Shown: positions 9,261 through 21,200 of the stretch, piece after piece
Numbering within the stretch: position 1 is the first letter of the stretch
Layout: each line of letters starts with the position of its first letter
DNA from: Tenrec ecaudatus
Taxonomy: Eukaryota > Chordata > Mammalia > Afrosoricida > Tenrecidae
Assembly: GCF_050624435.1 (NCBI RefSeq)
Contig: NC_134540.1
Coordinates: 106,173,739-106,237,738 of the forward strand
Length of the DNA: 64,000 nt
Direction: 5' to 3'
Translations under genes and position numbers: made by a program
The notes under the pieces: generated by a model
Databases searched by the model: none
What the model saw: only the letters and a program-made list of their open reading frames with translations
What the model was told of the DNA's origin: nothing

Positions 9261-12200
9261 CACACGCATGCATGCATATCATCTCTTGTCCAGTTGGTTC
9301 TTTTCCAGTACCCTTGAAAGTCAGATACTGGTTAAAACTTGGTTGGGAGTGACAGCAGGTCAACAGCTCCATCTACTCAGGTGGTCTGTAGCCAAGGTGG
9401 TCCTACTTTACCATTGTCCTTTCCACTGCAGGAACAACAAAGAAACCGATTCTTTTCCATCTTTTATTTGGCCATCAATGCTGGAAGCTTGCTTTCTACT
9501 ATCATCACTCCCATCCTCAGAGGTAAAAAATTAACAAAGTAAAACCTGAAATACCTACCGTTTTGCTTTCCCCGTTACAAGGAGGACAGAAGGGTGAAAA
9601 GATTATAATGTTAGATCTTTGTCTTTTGGCCTGTTTTCTTTAGCCATATGCTTCCACTGGCAGGTGTATGGCTGGGTCTAAATTGGAGTCCAGGACATGA
9701 GCTTCTTCCCCCCCCCCAGTTTTATTTCGTTTGCTCATCGTATCCGAGAAGGGGCCCTGGTGGCATGGTGGGTGTGCTCTCGGCTGCTAACCTAAAGAAA
9801 GGTTGGCAGTTAGACCCCACCGGCCCGCCACTCCACAGAAGAAAGACATGGCCATTTGCTTCCGCCAAGACACATGGCCTTGGGAACCCCTTGGGATAAT
9901 TCTGCTCTGACCTTTCAGGTCTCTGCGTCTCAGAATCAGTTCAACAGCACACAAAAAACTTGCATTCATTCATAACGTATTAATTTGGCAATATCACTTA
10001 AAATCCATTCAATCGCTGTTATTCTGGTACTCGGGAGAAATACCGGGCTGTCTACTCCCGTAAAGAGTTACAGTCTAGAAACCCAAAGGGCAGCTCTACC
10101 CTGTCGTACAGGGTTGCCATGAGTTGGCATTGACCCCAGGGCGGTGAGTTTGGGTTTTTGATTTATTCTTGTACAACATCTCCTCATCTCCTGGCCTAAG
10201 CCCCACACCCCAGCACCTCCCCAAAGGCACATGCGAGGGTAAGTAATGTGTGTGTGTTTGAATGATCAGGATTATTTTTCTAGAGGTAAAACCATGACTC
10301 TCAAACCAATACACACTGGACATATGTCCAATATTTAACTCATTAAGGAGGGAACTGGAAAGTTGTTATAATCCATTCAAGTAAGATTTTGACCTGATTT
10401 ATATTCTCTTCCAGGAAAAAAATTTCTTTTGTATTGTCATAAGCAGCAATCATTTGTACAACTGTGGACAGAATGTATTAGCCCGCCTCTCAGTTTTTCC
10501 ACTAATTAAAATTCTTTCTCTACACAATGGTAAAAAAGCCTTGTCAAAGACAAAGTCAAAGCCAGGGCTCTGGCCTGGTTTAACCACTGCTTAAAAGTTT
10601 GCATTTCCAGCCCAGATACACTGAATCAGATACGCAGTTTCCCCAGAGTCCCAGGTGATGCTCACACCTGAGTAAGAGACCATTGGAAACCCTGATCCAA
10701 AAAAAAGACCCTGATAAAACCAAAAACCAAACTCACTACCACAGAGCGATTCTGACTCAGAGCAAGTCTATGGGACAGAGGGAAGTACCCTGTGGGCCAG
10801 GTATAAGTGCCCTGTGAGAAGGTATAAGTGCCCTGTGGGCCAGGTATAAGTGCCCTATGGGACAGGGAGAAGTGCCCTGTGGGAAGGTATAAGTGCCCTG
10901 TGGGAAGGCATAAGTGCCCTGTGGGAAGGTATAAGTGCCCTATGGGACAGGGAGAAGTGCCCTGTGGGAAGGTATAAGTGCCCTGTGGGAAGGTATAAGG
11001 GTTCTGTGGGACAGGTATAAGTGCCCTGTGGGAAGGTATAAGGGTCCTATGGGACAGGTATAAGTGCCCTGTGGGAAGGTATAAGGGTTCTGTGGGACAG
11101 GTATAAGTGCCCTGTGGGAAGGTATAAATGCCCTGTGGGAAGGTATAAGGGTCCTGTGGGACAGGGAGAAGTGTCCTGTGGGACAGGTATAAGTACCCTG
11201 TGGGAAGGTATAAGTACCCTGTGGGAAGGTATAAGTGCCCTGTGGGAAGGTATAAGTGCCCTATGGGACAGGGAGAAGTGCCCTGTGGGAAGGTATAAGT
11301 GCCCTGTGGGAAGGTATAAGGGTTCTGTGGGACAGGTATAAGTGCCCTGTGGGAAGGTATAAGGGTCCTATGGGACAGGTATAAGTGCCCTGTGGGAAGG
11401 TATAAGGGTTCTGTGGGACAGGTATAAGTGCCCTGTGGGAAGGTATAAATGCCCTGTGGGAAGGTATAAGGGTCCTGTGGGACAGGGAGAAGTGCCCTGT
11501 GGGACAGGTATAAGTACCCTGTGGGAAGGTATAATGGTCCTATGGGACAGGGAGAACTGCCCTGTGGAAAGGTAGAAGGGTCCTATGGGACAGGTATAAG
11601 TACCCTGTGGGAAGGTATAAGTACCCTGTGGGAAGGTATAAGTACCCTGTGGGAAGGTATAAGTACCCTGTGGGAAGGTATAAGTACCCTGTGGGAAGGT
11701 ATAAGTGCCCTGTGGCACAGGTATAAGTGCCCTGTGGGAAGGTATAAGGGTCCTGTGGGAAGGTATAAGTGTCCTGTGGGACAGGTATGAGTGCCCTGTG
11801 GGAAGATATAAGGGTCTTATGGGATGGGGAGAAGTGTCCTGTGGGGTTCTAAGATTGTGACTCTTTACAGGAGTAAAAAACCTCGTTTTTCTCTGGCGGG
11901 GCAGCTGTTGGATTTGATCAACCTGCTGACCTCAACCTGTAGCTACTACACGAGGCCCCTTTAATGGAGACTGTCGGTAACTGTAGGCATGGCACCGATA
12001 ATCTTGGAGGCTCCGCATCAGAAAGTTCTCCATTAGTCTCTGTCACATGTTTAGTTTTGACCCATCCCAGAGTTTCAGAGCTAAAATGGATCCTAGGTCA
12101 TGGGCCAACAAACTATGGCCCCTAGGCTGAATCAGAAATCCAGACAGGATCCTTTTTTTATGTGTTGTCTGTGGCTGTTTGTACCCCACAAAGGCGGAGG

Positions 12201-15200
12201 CAGAGAGCCGTGAGAACGATAAGATGGCCCACAGAGCCTAAAGGGCTGCCTATCTGGACCTCTGCTGAAAAGTTTACCCTCTCTGCCCTTGGTCACTTAG
12301 TGAGCCTGCCTACAGGAACATACCATCTTCAATTTTCCACTGTGGTTTTTGGTTTTAATGGTGGGATGTTGGGTATGTCTTGGACTGGCAACTGCAAGGC
12401 CATCAGTTCAAGCCTACCAGCAGCTCTGTAGGAGGGAGATGCCTGTATGCTCAGAAACATACACACAATAAAATATTAAAATATAAAAACTCAAACTGTC
12501 ATCAAGTTGATGCCGATTCACAGGCACCCGATAGGACAGGAAGAACTGCCCCTTAGTTTCCAAGACTCTAACTGTTCACAGGAGTAGAAAGCCCCATCCA
12601 TCTCCCTTGGGGTAGTTGGTGGTATTGAACTACTGACCTTGTGTATTGCAGCCCAACATGGGACCACTGTGTCACCAAGGCTCTGAATGGAATATTGCAC
12701 ATTGATAAAAGTCAGTGTTGAAACCACAAAGCACCTCATGGCGTGGGTTGACCTGGAGAACATTATGCTGAGTGAAATCAGGCATGCACAAAGAAAGTTA
12801 AAGAAAAAGGACAGAGGCTTTCATACCCAAGGGAACCAACTTTAGAGGTTAAAGGGGACAGGGAGCAAGGCGGGATGTCATAGGCTAGAGGGCGGACAGG
12901 CATTAATGTGGGTAGAGGGCAAGATAGGAATCTAAAAGAAAGAGAAGAGAAATGGGGTGGTGGTGGTTAATAAGTTATTGATAAAGGATTTGATAAATAG
13001 TTTAAACTGTTGCAATCAAAATTGATTATGTGTCATGTAAAACTTCCCACCTAACAATTTTTAAAAAATGGTTTGTTTAATTATCTCTGACTTAAAACGA
13101 CCAAAAAAATATAGCAGCCTCAGACGCCCTATAAAGGGTCACTATGAGTCAGTCTACTCAATGGCAGTTGGGTTTCTGGGTGACAGTGGCCTGAGTGCCA
13201 CTGCCTTCAAGTTACTGTATCCAGGTTGGATTGTCTTCCCTGCTACAAAATTCCACAGTGCAGATCAGTAGGAGGCCCAGTGGTTTGGGCTTGGCCAGGT
13301 CCACTCATTGTTTAAAGGTTAAGAGAAGACCCTGTCACCTCTGTCTCCTGCAGCGTTGCTTTGCTCAGCCGAACGTGACATGAGTAAGGCAAATGGATGT
13401 CTAGATTCTAGAACATTAAGTGAAAACAACATGCCGAAAGGATTTTTTAAAGATAGGAATGATGTATTATCAATGCCATAATTAATTTTAAATCCTGTCA
13501 TTTCTCCCCAGTTCAAACGTGTGGGATTCACAGCCAACAAGCCTGCTACCCATTGGCATTTGGGGTTCCTGCCGCTCTGATGGCTGTGTCTCTGAGTAAG
13601 TAGAAATCAGCTGAGTTCATCAGCGGAGCGTTTAATGGGGTCAGGCCCCACGTTAATCATGGTGGCTCCTGGTTTGAAGTCCTTGTAACCAAGTGTCACA
13701 AGAAGCCTAAAGCATTGCTATAATGACAGTGGTCTCCATTTACCTGGAGCAAGAGAGGAAGACTGAGAGTCACAAATAGCAGAAGGATGCGGGGTCAATG
13801 TGTGGCTCGTTGCCTCATGGACAGCAGTCTCTGTTGTCGTGAGACCAGAAGAGGATGGTATCTGGCTACCACTACAGATCATTTTGAGCAGGGATTCTAT
13901 AGAACAATCCTGATCAAAAGAGGGACCCTAAAGAACCCAATTCCAAATGCTCGTGGACTCTCGATTTTCTGAAGCCACAGAGAGCGGATGAGCCTTTGAA
14001 ACCCTCTCCCTGACACTATCTTTAAACTTTACACCAAAAATATTCTCTGGAGTGTTCAAAACACCAAGCAATTCTTCAGAAGACCAAAAACAAATAATCA
14101 TATTGTAGAGACCGAGGGAGGTGGAAGTGGACCCAAAGTCCATCTGTAGACATTTGGACATCTGTTACCAGAAGGGTCACAAAGAAGGGATGAGTCAACC
14201 GGGGTGCAGTATAGCACTGATGAAACACACAGCACTCGTCTGGTTCTTTGAGGTTTCCTCACCCCCCAATATCATGACTCTAGCTCTACCTCACAAATCT
14301 GGCTAGACTGGAGCATGGACACTGATACAGCCAAGAGCTCTCGACACATGGAATCCAGGAGAGATAAACTCCTTGGGAATAGAAATGGGAGTAGTGATAC
14401 CAAGAGGGTGAGAGAAAGGTGGAGTGAAGAGGAGGAGAAAAGGGGGAACCGATCTTAATGGTCAACGTATAACACCCTGCCCCCCCAAAGGGGAAGAACA
14501 AGAGAAACATTAGGTGAAGGGAGCTAGTAGTCAGTGTAAGATATGAAAATAATAATCATTTATCAAGGGTTCACGAGGCTGGAATGGTGGGAGAAGGAGC
14601 GAAAAAAGAGATGCTAGTACCAAGGGCTCAAACAGAAAGGAAATATTTAGAAAATGATGTTGGCAACCTATGTACAAATGTGCTTGATACAATTGATATA
14701 CAGATTGTTGTAAGAGCTCCAATAAAATGATTTTTAAAATATATAATCCTTTGAACACCAAATAAATAAATAAATACAACCAAACAATTGCTTAGCTTAA
14801 CTAGAAAAAAATAAATTAAGTTCTGTCTTGAGGATTATATTCCTTAAAGAACTATTTTATATGGAATCAAATGAACAAAAGCAACTCAAAAAGTTAGACT
14901 GGAACCTTTGAAAGCAGTGAGTTTATGTTCACGGGTGGGGGGAGGGTACAATTCGGGAAAAGAGGGCGAGGACTCAGAGAACCCCATCAGTGTCACTTAA
15001 GTACACGGGCGGAAGTTGTTGGGTTGGTATGCTTTGCTGTGTACATTCCCAATGGCTGAATGCATCGATAACAACTGCCATGCAATGTTGTACAAAAACC
15101 TTCGAAGGAAGAGCACAGTGTTTCAGAGGGAATTGGGTCCAATAAATGCTTACACAACAACGAATCAAGTGGATTAGACAGTTACAGGTTTGATGTTATT

Positions 15201-18200
15201 TGGAGGATTAATGAGAAGGAGGATTACATTTACAACCTGTGGCTGAAGTCTATAGTTGCTGGGAAGAAATGGTGGCCTGACTTAGTTGTTTAAATATTTC
15301 CAATGAACATCTAAATTTCCACACTGTATCATCTCCACATGTTTCTACCAACCCACCCTCCCTTGAGAGAAATATAGAAGAAAGTTCATGGATAAAATGC
15401 AATGAAGGGTGGGGGGAGCATGGAGTGGAGACCCAAAGCCCGTCTACAGACAACTGGAAATCCCCTCATGGAAGGGTCACAGGAAGAGATGAGCCAGTCA
15501 AGGTGCAGTATAGCACCGATGAAACACACAACTTTCCTCTAGTTCTTTACTGCTTCCTCTGCACCCCCACCGCATGACCTCAATTCTGCCTTACAGATCA
15601 GATTAGACCAGAACATGCACACTGTTACAGATAAGAGCCTGCAACACAGGGAATCCAGGATAGATAAACCCCTCAGGGCCAACAAGGAGAGTAGAGATAC
15701 CAGGAGGATAAGGGGAAGGTGGGGGGGAAAGTGGGGAATTGGTCACAAAGATCAACATATAACCCCTTTTCAGGGGGACAAACAACAGAAAAGTGGGTGA
15801 AAGGCAACAGAGGACAATATAAGATATGAAAATAATCTATAACTTAGCTAGGGTTCATGAGGGAGGACGGGTTGGGGAGGGAGGAGGAAAAATGAGGAGC
15901 TTATATCAAGGACTCAAGTAGTAAGAAAATGCTTTGAAAATGATGATGACAGCATATGTACAAATGTGCTTGACACATGGATGATTGCGATATGGATTGC
16001 GATAAGAGATAAGCGATGTAAGGGCCCCCAATAAAAGTATTTAATTAAAAAAATGAAATGGAAGGATACTGGCATTTTCCCATGACATTCTGAAGCCCCT
16101 TCAGACATAGGTATATATTAGATGCCTTTCTCCGCATGCTACTCCTTGGTTTTTAGGCATGTGTAGAGTTTTCCATGTGGGAGAGTCTGGCTGGAGAGGT
16201 GATGTTACAAGAAAGACACGGAATCTGATAACCATCTTCAGTCTTTATTACCTCATCTCCTTCCCAAATGAATGGCAGCCAGCGCTGTCGCTTTAATCCC
16301 ATTTTCCACAGTTCTTAATAGCATCGAGTAAGATTCTCTTTTGACTATTCCTGCTCATGGTTTAACAGATTCGCGTTATGCTTACATCTACACTAAAGCC
16401 TGCATTCTCCCCTTTTTCTATGTCCATTTCTTCCCTAATTCTTCGGATACTGCCGCACATCTCTAGAAGGCTCCTTCACACCCTGCCGTTTCTAATTCTG
16501 GGAAGCAAGGCCACGATCACTTCAGGAAGCGTTGTTCTGTACTCTGTACTTGGGCAAATCTCATCAAACCCATCTAAGCTCTCGTGTCAGACTGTGGCTT
16601 TCCTGCCAGAGGAAACCTCAAGGTCAGCACCAGCTCTCGAAATTCCTGAATGCGACAGGCGTCAGCGAGGGTTCTTTGTGTCGGTCGCTTTAAATACTCA
16701 AATATTAGTTGGCAAAAGAAGGAGACTACATCTATTGGGATAAGAAGGTAAATAAACTATTTCATCAAGTACAAAGGATATCTAGAGTGAAGGAACTTCT
16801 TGGAGACATGCTTGGGAGTTAAACCCCAAACGCATTGCATCAAGCCAATTTCAATTCATAGGGACCCAAGATAAGGTGTCTGAGGCTGCACATCCTGACA
16901 GGAGACAGCCTCGTCTTTCCCCTTCAGGGCTGCTGTTAGGTTTGAACCACCAACCATGGAGTTAGTAAGCCAACGCTTACCTAACAGTCCCCCACGGTTC
17001 TTTCAAAATCTTATTTCAAAGACTTGCTTAATTGCTGAAAACACAAGGACTCAAACTGTCCTGTTTTTTAAATGACGGAAGTGTGATATTAAGAACCAGA
17101 AATCCCAGGAGAGGAACCGTAGGTTTGCAGTTCCTCGAAGACATGCTTTTTCTACGTAATTCTCACAGTATGCCTTTGACTAAAAAGGTCCACTGAAGAA
17201 CGGCCTTCCTGAAAGCATGCTCTTCGCATTTGTGAAACAGTAACTGGGGCGACAATTCATGGTCATGACAGCTCTGTACCGTGACCAGAGATACATTCTG
17301 CCACATAGAGTTAAGCAAAAGCTTAATAAGATTAATTCTGATATTTTCCTGAAGATTTAAAAACAAAAGCCAAAAAAAGAAAACTTTCTCTTGCCATTGC
17401 AGTCAGAAAATTAGAGCGATTTTTTGTCTTTAGGGAATAATTAATCAATCTCTTATATGAGACCATGGTCAGTCTTTTTGTGTCTCTTTAAATAAGGTAG
17501 AACTTGTGCTTAAAAAGTTGTACTGGTTGTAAGCAGTCTCAAATCCTGGGCAGTAGAGAATATCAGGCTTATGATTCTGCATTAGACACAGACACAACAT
17601 TACTCAGAAGTTCTTCTAACCGCTAGTATCAGAAGCAGGTTAATACATCTTTATGCATCTTCAGATGCTTCTGGGATAAGTAGGTAAACCCATCACAGGC
17701 AGACTTCCAGACCATGGCAACCAGGCCATTCTCACAACACTTTGCTTTGCCTCCCACTGCATATAAAAAGTATGTTTATACTGTATAGTCACCTATTCAG
17801 TGTGCAGTAGCATTATGGAAAAATGTGAACTGTTGTGAGAGACACCACATTGTGACACAGAGATATAAAGTGAGCAGATACCGTCGCAAACATGGCACCG
17901 AGAGATTTGCTCAGTGGAGGGTTGCCACAAACGTTTGGCTTGTTTAAAACACACACAATCTACAAAACACAATAAAGCATAGCAAAAAAGAACAAGGTGT
18001 TCCTTCCTGCGTTTCTGCAGCCAGGGTGCACCTCCAGCAGGTGCATCACTGCAGAAACAGTCACAAGGCAGGGCTGTCAGACACCAGGTAACCCATCTCC
18101 CTTTTTCCTGTCTAGTCGTGTTCGTCATCGGCAGTGGGATGTACAAGAAGTACAAGCCACAGGGTAACATCATGGCTAAGGTGGTCAAGTGCATTGGCGT

Positions 18201-21200
18201 AAGTATGTCTGCCGTGCTCCCTCACCAACTTCACTCATCGTGGAGCCTTCGGCTGCCTTCAGGTTCAGAGTCAATGTGGCTTTGACTCTCCTTCAAATAG
18301 GGTACTTGTCATCTTAACTCTTTTGGTGAATTGAAGCTTCTTATAAGACTCACCAAATGGAAACTATAAACCAAGAACACAAGCAGCTCAAGGAGGGAAG
18401 AAGAGAGGTGGCCCTGGACCATATCAGGTAAGGTTAGTAGACAGGAGAAGACAAGGCAGAGCGACCCTTCACCCTTCACATTGGCAAGTGTTGGCTGATG
18501 TTTGTGAAGTGGTGGTGAAACAAGAAAGGGAGGTGCGGCTGGTAAGCATCTAAAGTGTCTCACATAAAATGTTGAAACGTTTTGGGCTGATAATCCTATT
18601 TCTAGGCATTACAGCTCAGAAATTAATTTTTTTTTAATTTTAACAATTTATTGGGGCTGATACAATTCTTTTCACAGTTCATACATATACATACATCAAT
18701 TGTATAAAGCACATCTGTACAGTCTTTGCCCTAATCATTTTTTTCTCTTTTCTTCTTTTACATTTTATTAGGGACTCAAACAACTCTTACCACAATCCAT
18801 ACATATACATACATCAATTGTATAAAGCACATCCATACATTCCCTGCCCCAATCATTCTCAAGGCATTTGATCTCCACTTAAGCCCCTTGCATCAGGTCC
18901 TCTTTTTCCCCCCCTCCCTCCCCATTCCCCCCTCCCTCATATGCCCTTGGTAATTTATACATTGTTATTTTGTCATATCTTGCCCTATCTGGAGTCTCCC
19001 TTCCCCCCTTCTCTGCTGTCCCTCTCCCAGGGAAGAGGTCACATGTGGATCCTTGTAATCAGTTCCCCCTTTCCAACCCACTCACCCTCCACAGAAATTA
19101 ATTTTTTAATGAGCACAGTTTATGTGAAAGTTATCACTGAAGTATTTATAGCAGCAAAGTATTTTGTATATTAAATCCCCCCAAAGAGAAAGACACTTAA
19201 CTTACACTACAAGACCCACTGTCCCCAAGTCCATGCTGACCGACAGTGGCCCTATAGGACACAATGGAACTGCCCCCGAGGGGTTCAGAAGACTGTATAT
19301 CTCTACAGAGCAGCCGGCCTCACCCTGCTCCCAGGGGGCTGCATTCACACCACCCACCTTTTGGTTAGCAGCCCAGCGCGCCAGGGTTCTTTGGATGTGC
19401 ACCTCGGTGCAGTTGAGGCTGTGCCTCGATTCCCGCCTCAAAGCTTCTCCCGAGCTAAGGAGGGATCTCGCCAGTCGTGTCCAGCTCCTTCCTTGACAGG
19501 TGCTGGCCACCTCCACTCAGACGCCAGAAGGACGGCTTCCAGTGAGTTAGAGCAGCGGTGCTCAGCCTTCCTGAAGCCGCAGCCCTTTCAAACAGTGCCT
19601 CATGTGGTGGTGACCCCGACCTTAGCATCATTTTCGTTGCTACGTCATCACTGTCATTTTGCTACCGTTATGGATCATCGTGTCAAGATCTGATATGCAG
19701 GATGTTATTAGGCAACTCCTGTGAAAGGGGTCGCGACCCACGGGTTGAGAACTGCGGGTTCAGAATGCTGGCCGGTGTTGCTAGAGTCATCCACATAGCT
19801 TTGCATTATTGCCTGTTCACCACGCAGTGTACACTGCTGTGTGAATGTAGCTCACTTTGCCTAAAACCTCTCACTACATCACACTAAAGAAGGCTCACTC
19901 ACTGACTCACTCACTCACTCACTCACTGCCCCAGAGTCCATGCTGACTCATAGGGCTCCCTGTGAGTTTCTGAGACTGCATCTGTTTATAGGAGTAGAAA
20001 GCCCAGTCTTTCTCCCACGGAGCTGCTGGTGGTTTTAAACTGCCCACCATGCGGATTACAGCCCAACCACTACACCCCCAGGGCTCAGTATCCTCTAACT
20101 TCATCATAGATCGCCAAGCAAATTCTCCTGGCTTAACATTTCAACTATCACCGTTCTCTCTGTGGTTAGTAGAAGGCACTTATTAAAGACATAACACAAT
20201 CTAATACAGTTCCCACTGGCCACACATGGGCCATTGAGCACCTAAAATGTGACCAGTACAAGGGAGGAATGACTTGTACATCATATTTAGTTTAGATTAG
20301 TTTAAATTTTAAGAGAACAATTGTTATTGCAAAAATAAGGATGTCTGGAACAACTTAGTACTTACAAGCTCAATTGCATGCAACCTGAATATAGTTAAAA
20401 TGTTTCTGATAAAAGCTACTCATGCCGAGGGGACACGGTTATTGAAACTTCTTCGACATATCCTTGGACATACCTCATAAGACTGAATCACTGGGCTCGA
20501 AGACTAAGGACCATAATCCCAGGAGAACTCCAGGTCAATTGCCTAACGCAGTTCAGAGATAATGGCCTAGTTTGGTGGGTAGCATCTGGCCTTAACAGCT
20601 GACTCACAGCCATCTCAGGTTCAGTGTCGGTCTCGTCCCATCGGGAACACAAGAGAGTGAAGGAAACCAAGGACTCAGGAAGCAATGGATCCACAGAGCC
20701 CCCACAAGAACCACCTCTTCTGCTAGCCTCAGACCAGAACTAGGTGTGACCAGCTACCACTGCCTGCTGCCCTGACCAGGGACACAGTAGAAGGTCCTTG
20801 TTTAAAGTGGGGGTAGGAGAGTACAGCAAAGCTCGAATGCCTTTTAAAAATAAAGACCAGTGTTACTGAACTGATAGACGGGAGGAAGAGGAGCCCCTTA
20901 GACTGTGTATTGTTCCACCACGCCCAAAGGACGCCTTTTAGCCAAATAGTAGATTGGGCCATCCACTGCATCTCACCAAATGGGCAACATTTTCCCAAAT
21001 GCTAGGAAGAGCAGCCCAGGAAGGGCAGGAAAACTGGGAGGATGGAAGTGGGGTGGGGGAGAGATGGGGAGATTCCTGAATGGTGACCCATTGTCACGGC
21101 AATTTGTATATAAACTGTTGGCTGGGAACTTAATTTACTATGCAAAGTTTTACCTAAAATTCAATAAAATGTTCAAAATGAAAAAGACAGCATCCAAATG

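Noticed and set aside
11114-11790. Long open frames (75-116 codons) on both strands with a repeated heptapeptide
   Set aside because: They follow from the 21-bp period of the minisatellite. The frame changes wherever a 22-bp unit occurs, and there is no start context or splice signal.
10790-11845. CRISPR array
   Set aside because: Units are contiguous and have no unique spacers; the host is a mammal.
16378-16743. 121-codon open frame in intron 8
   Set aside because: Composition is intron-like, no domain is recognisable and no splice sites fit.
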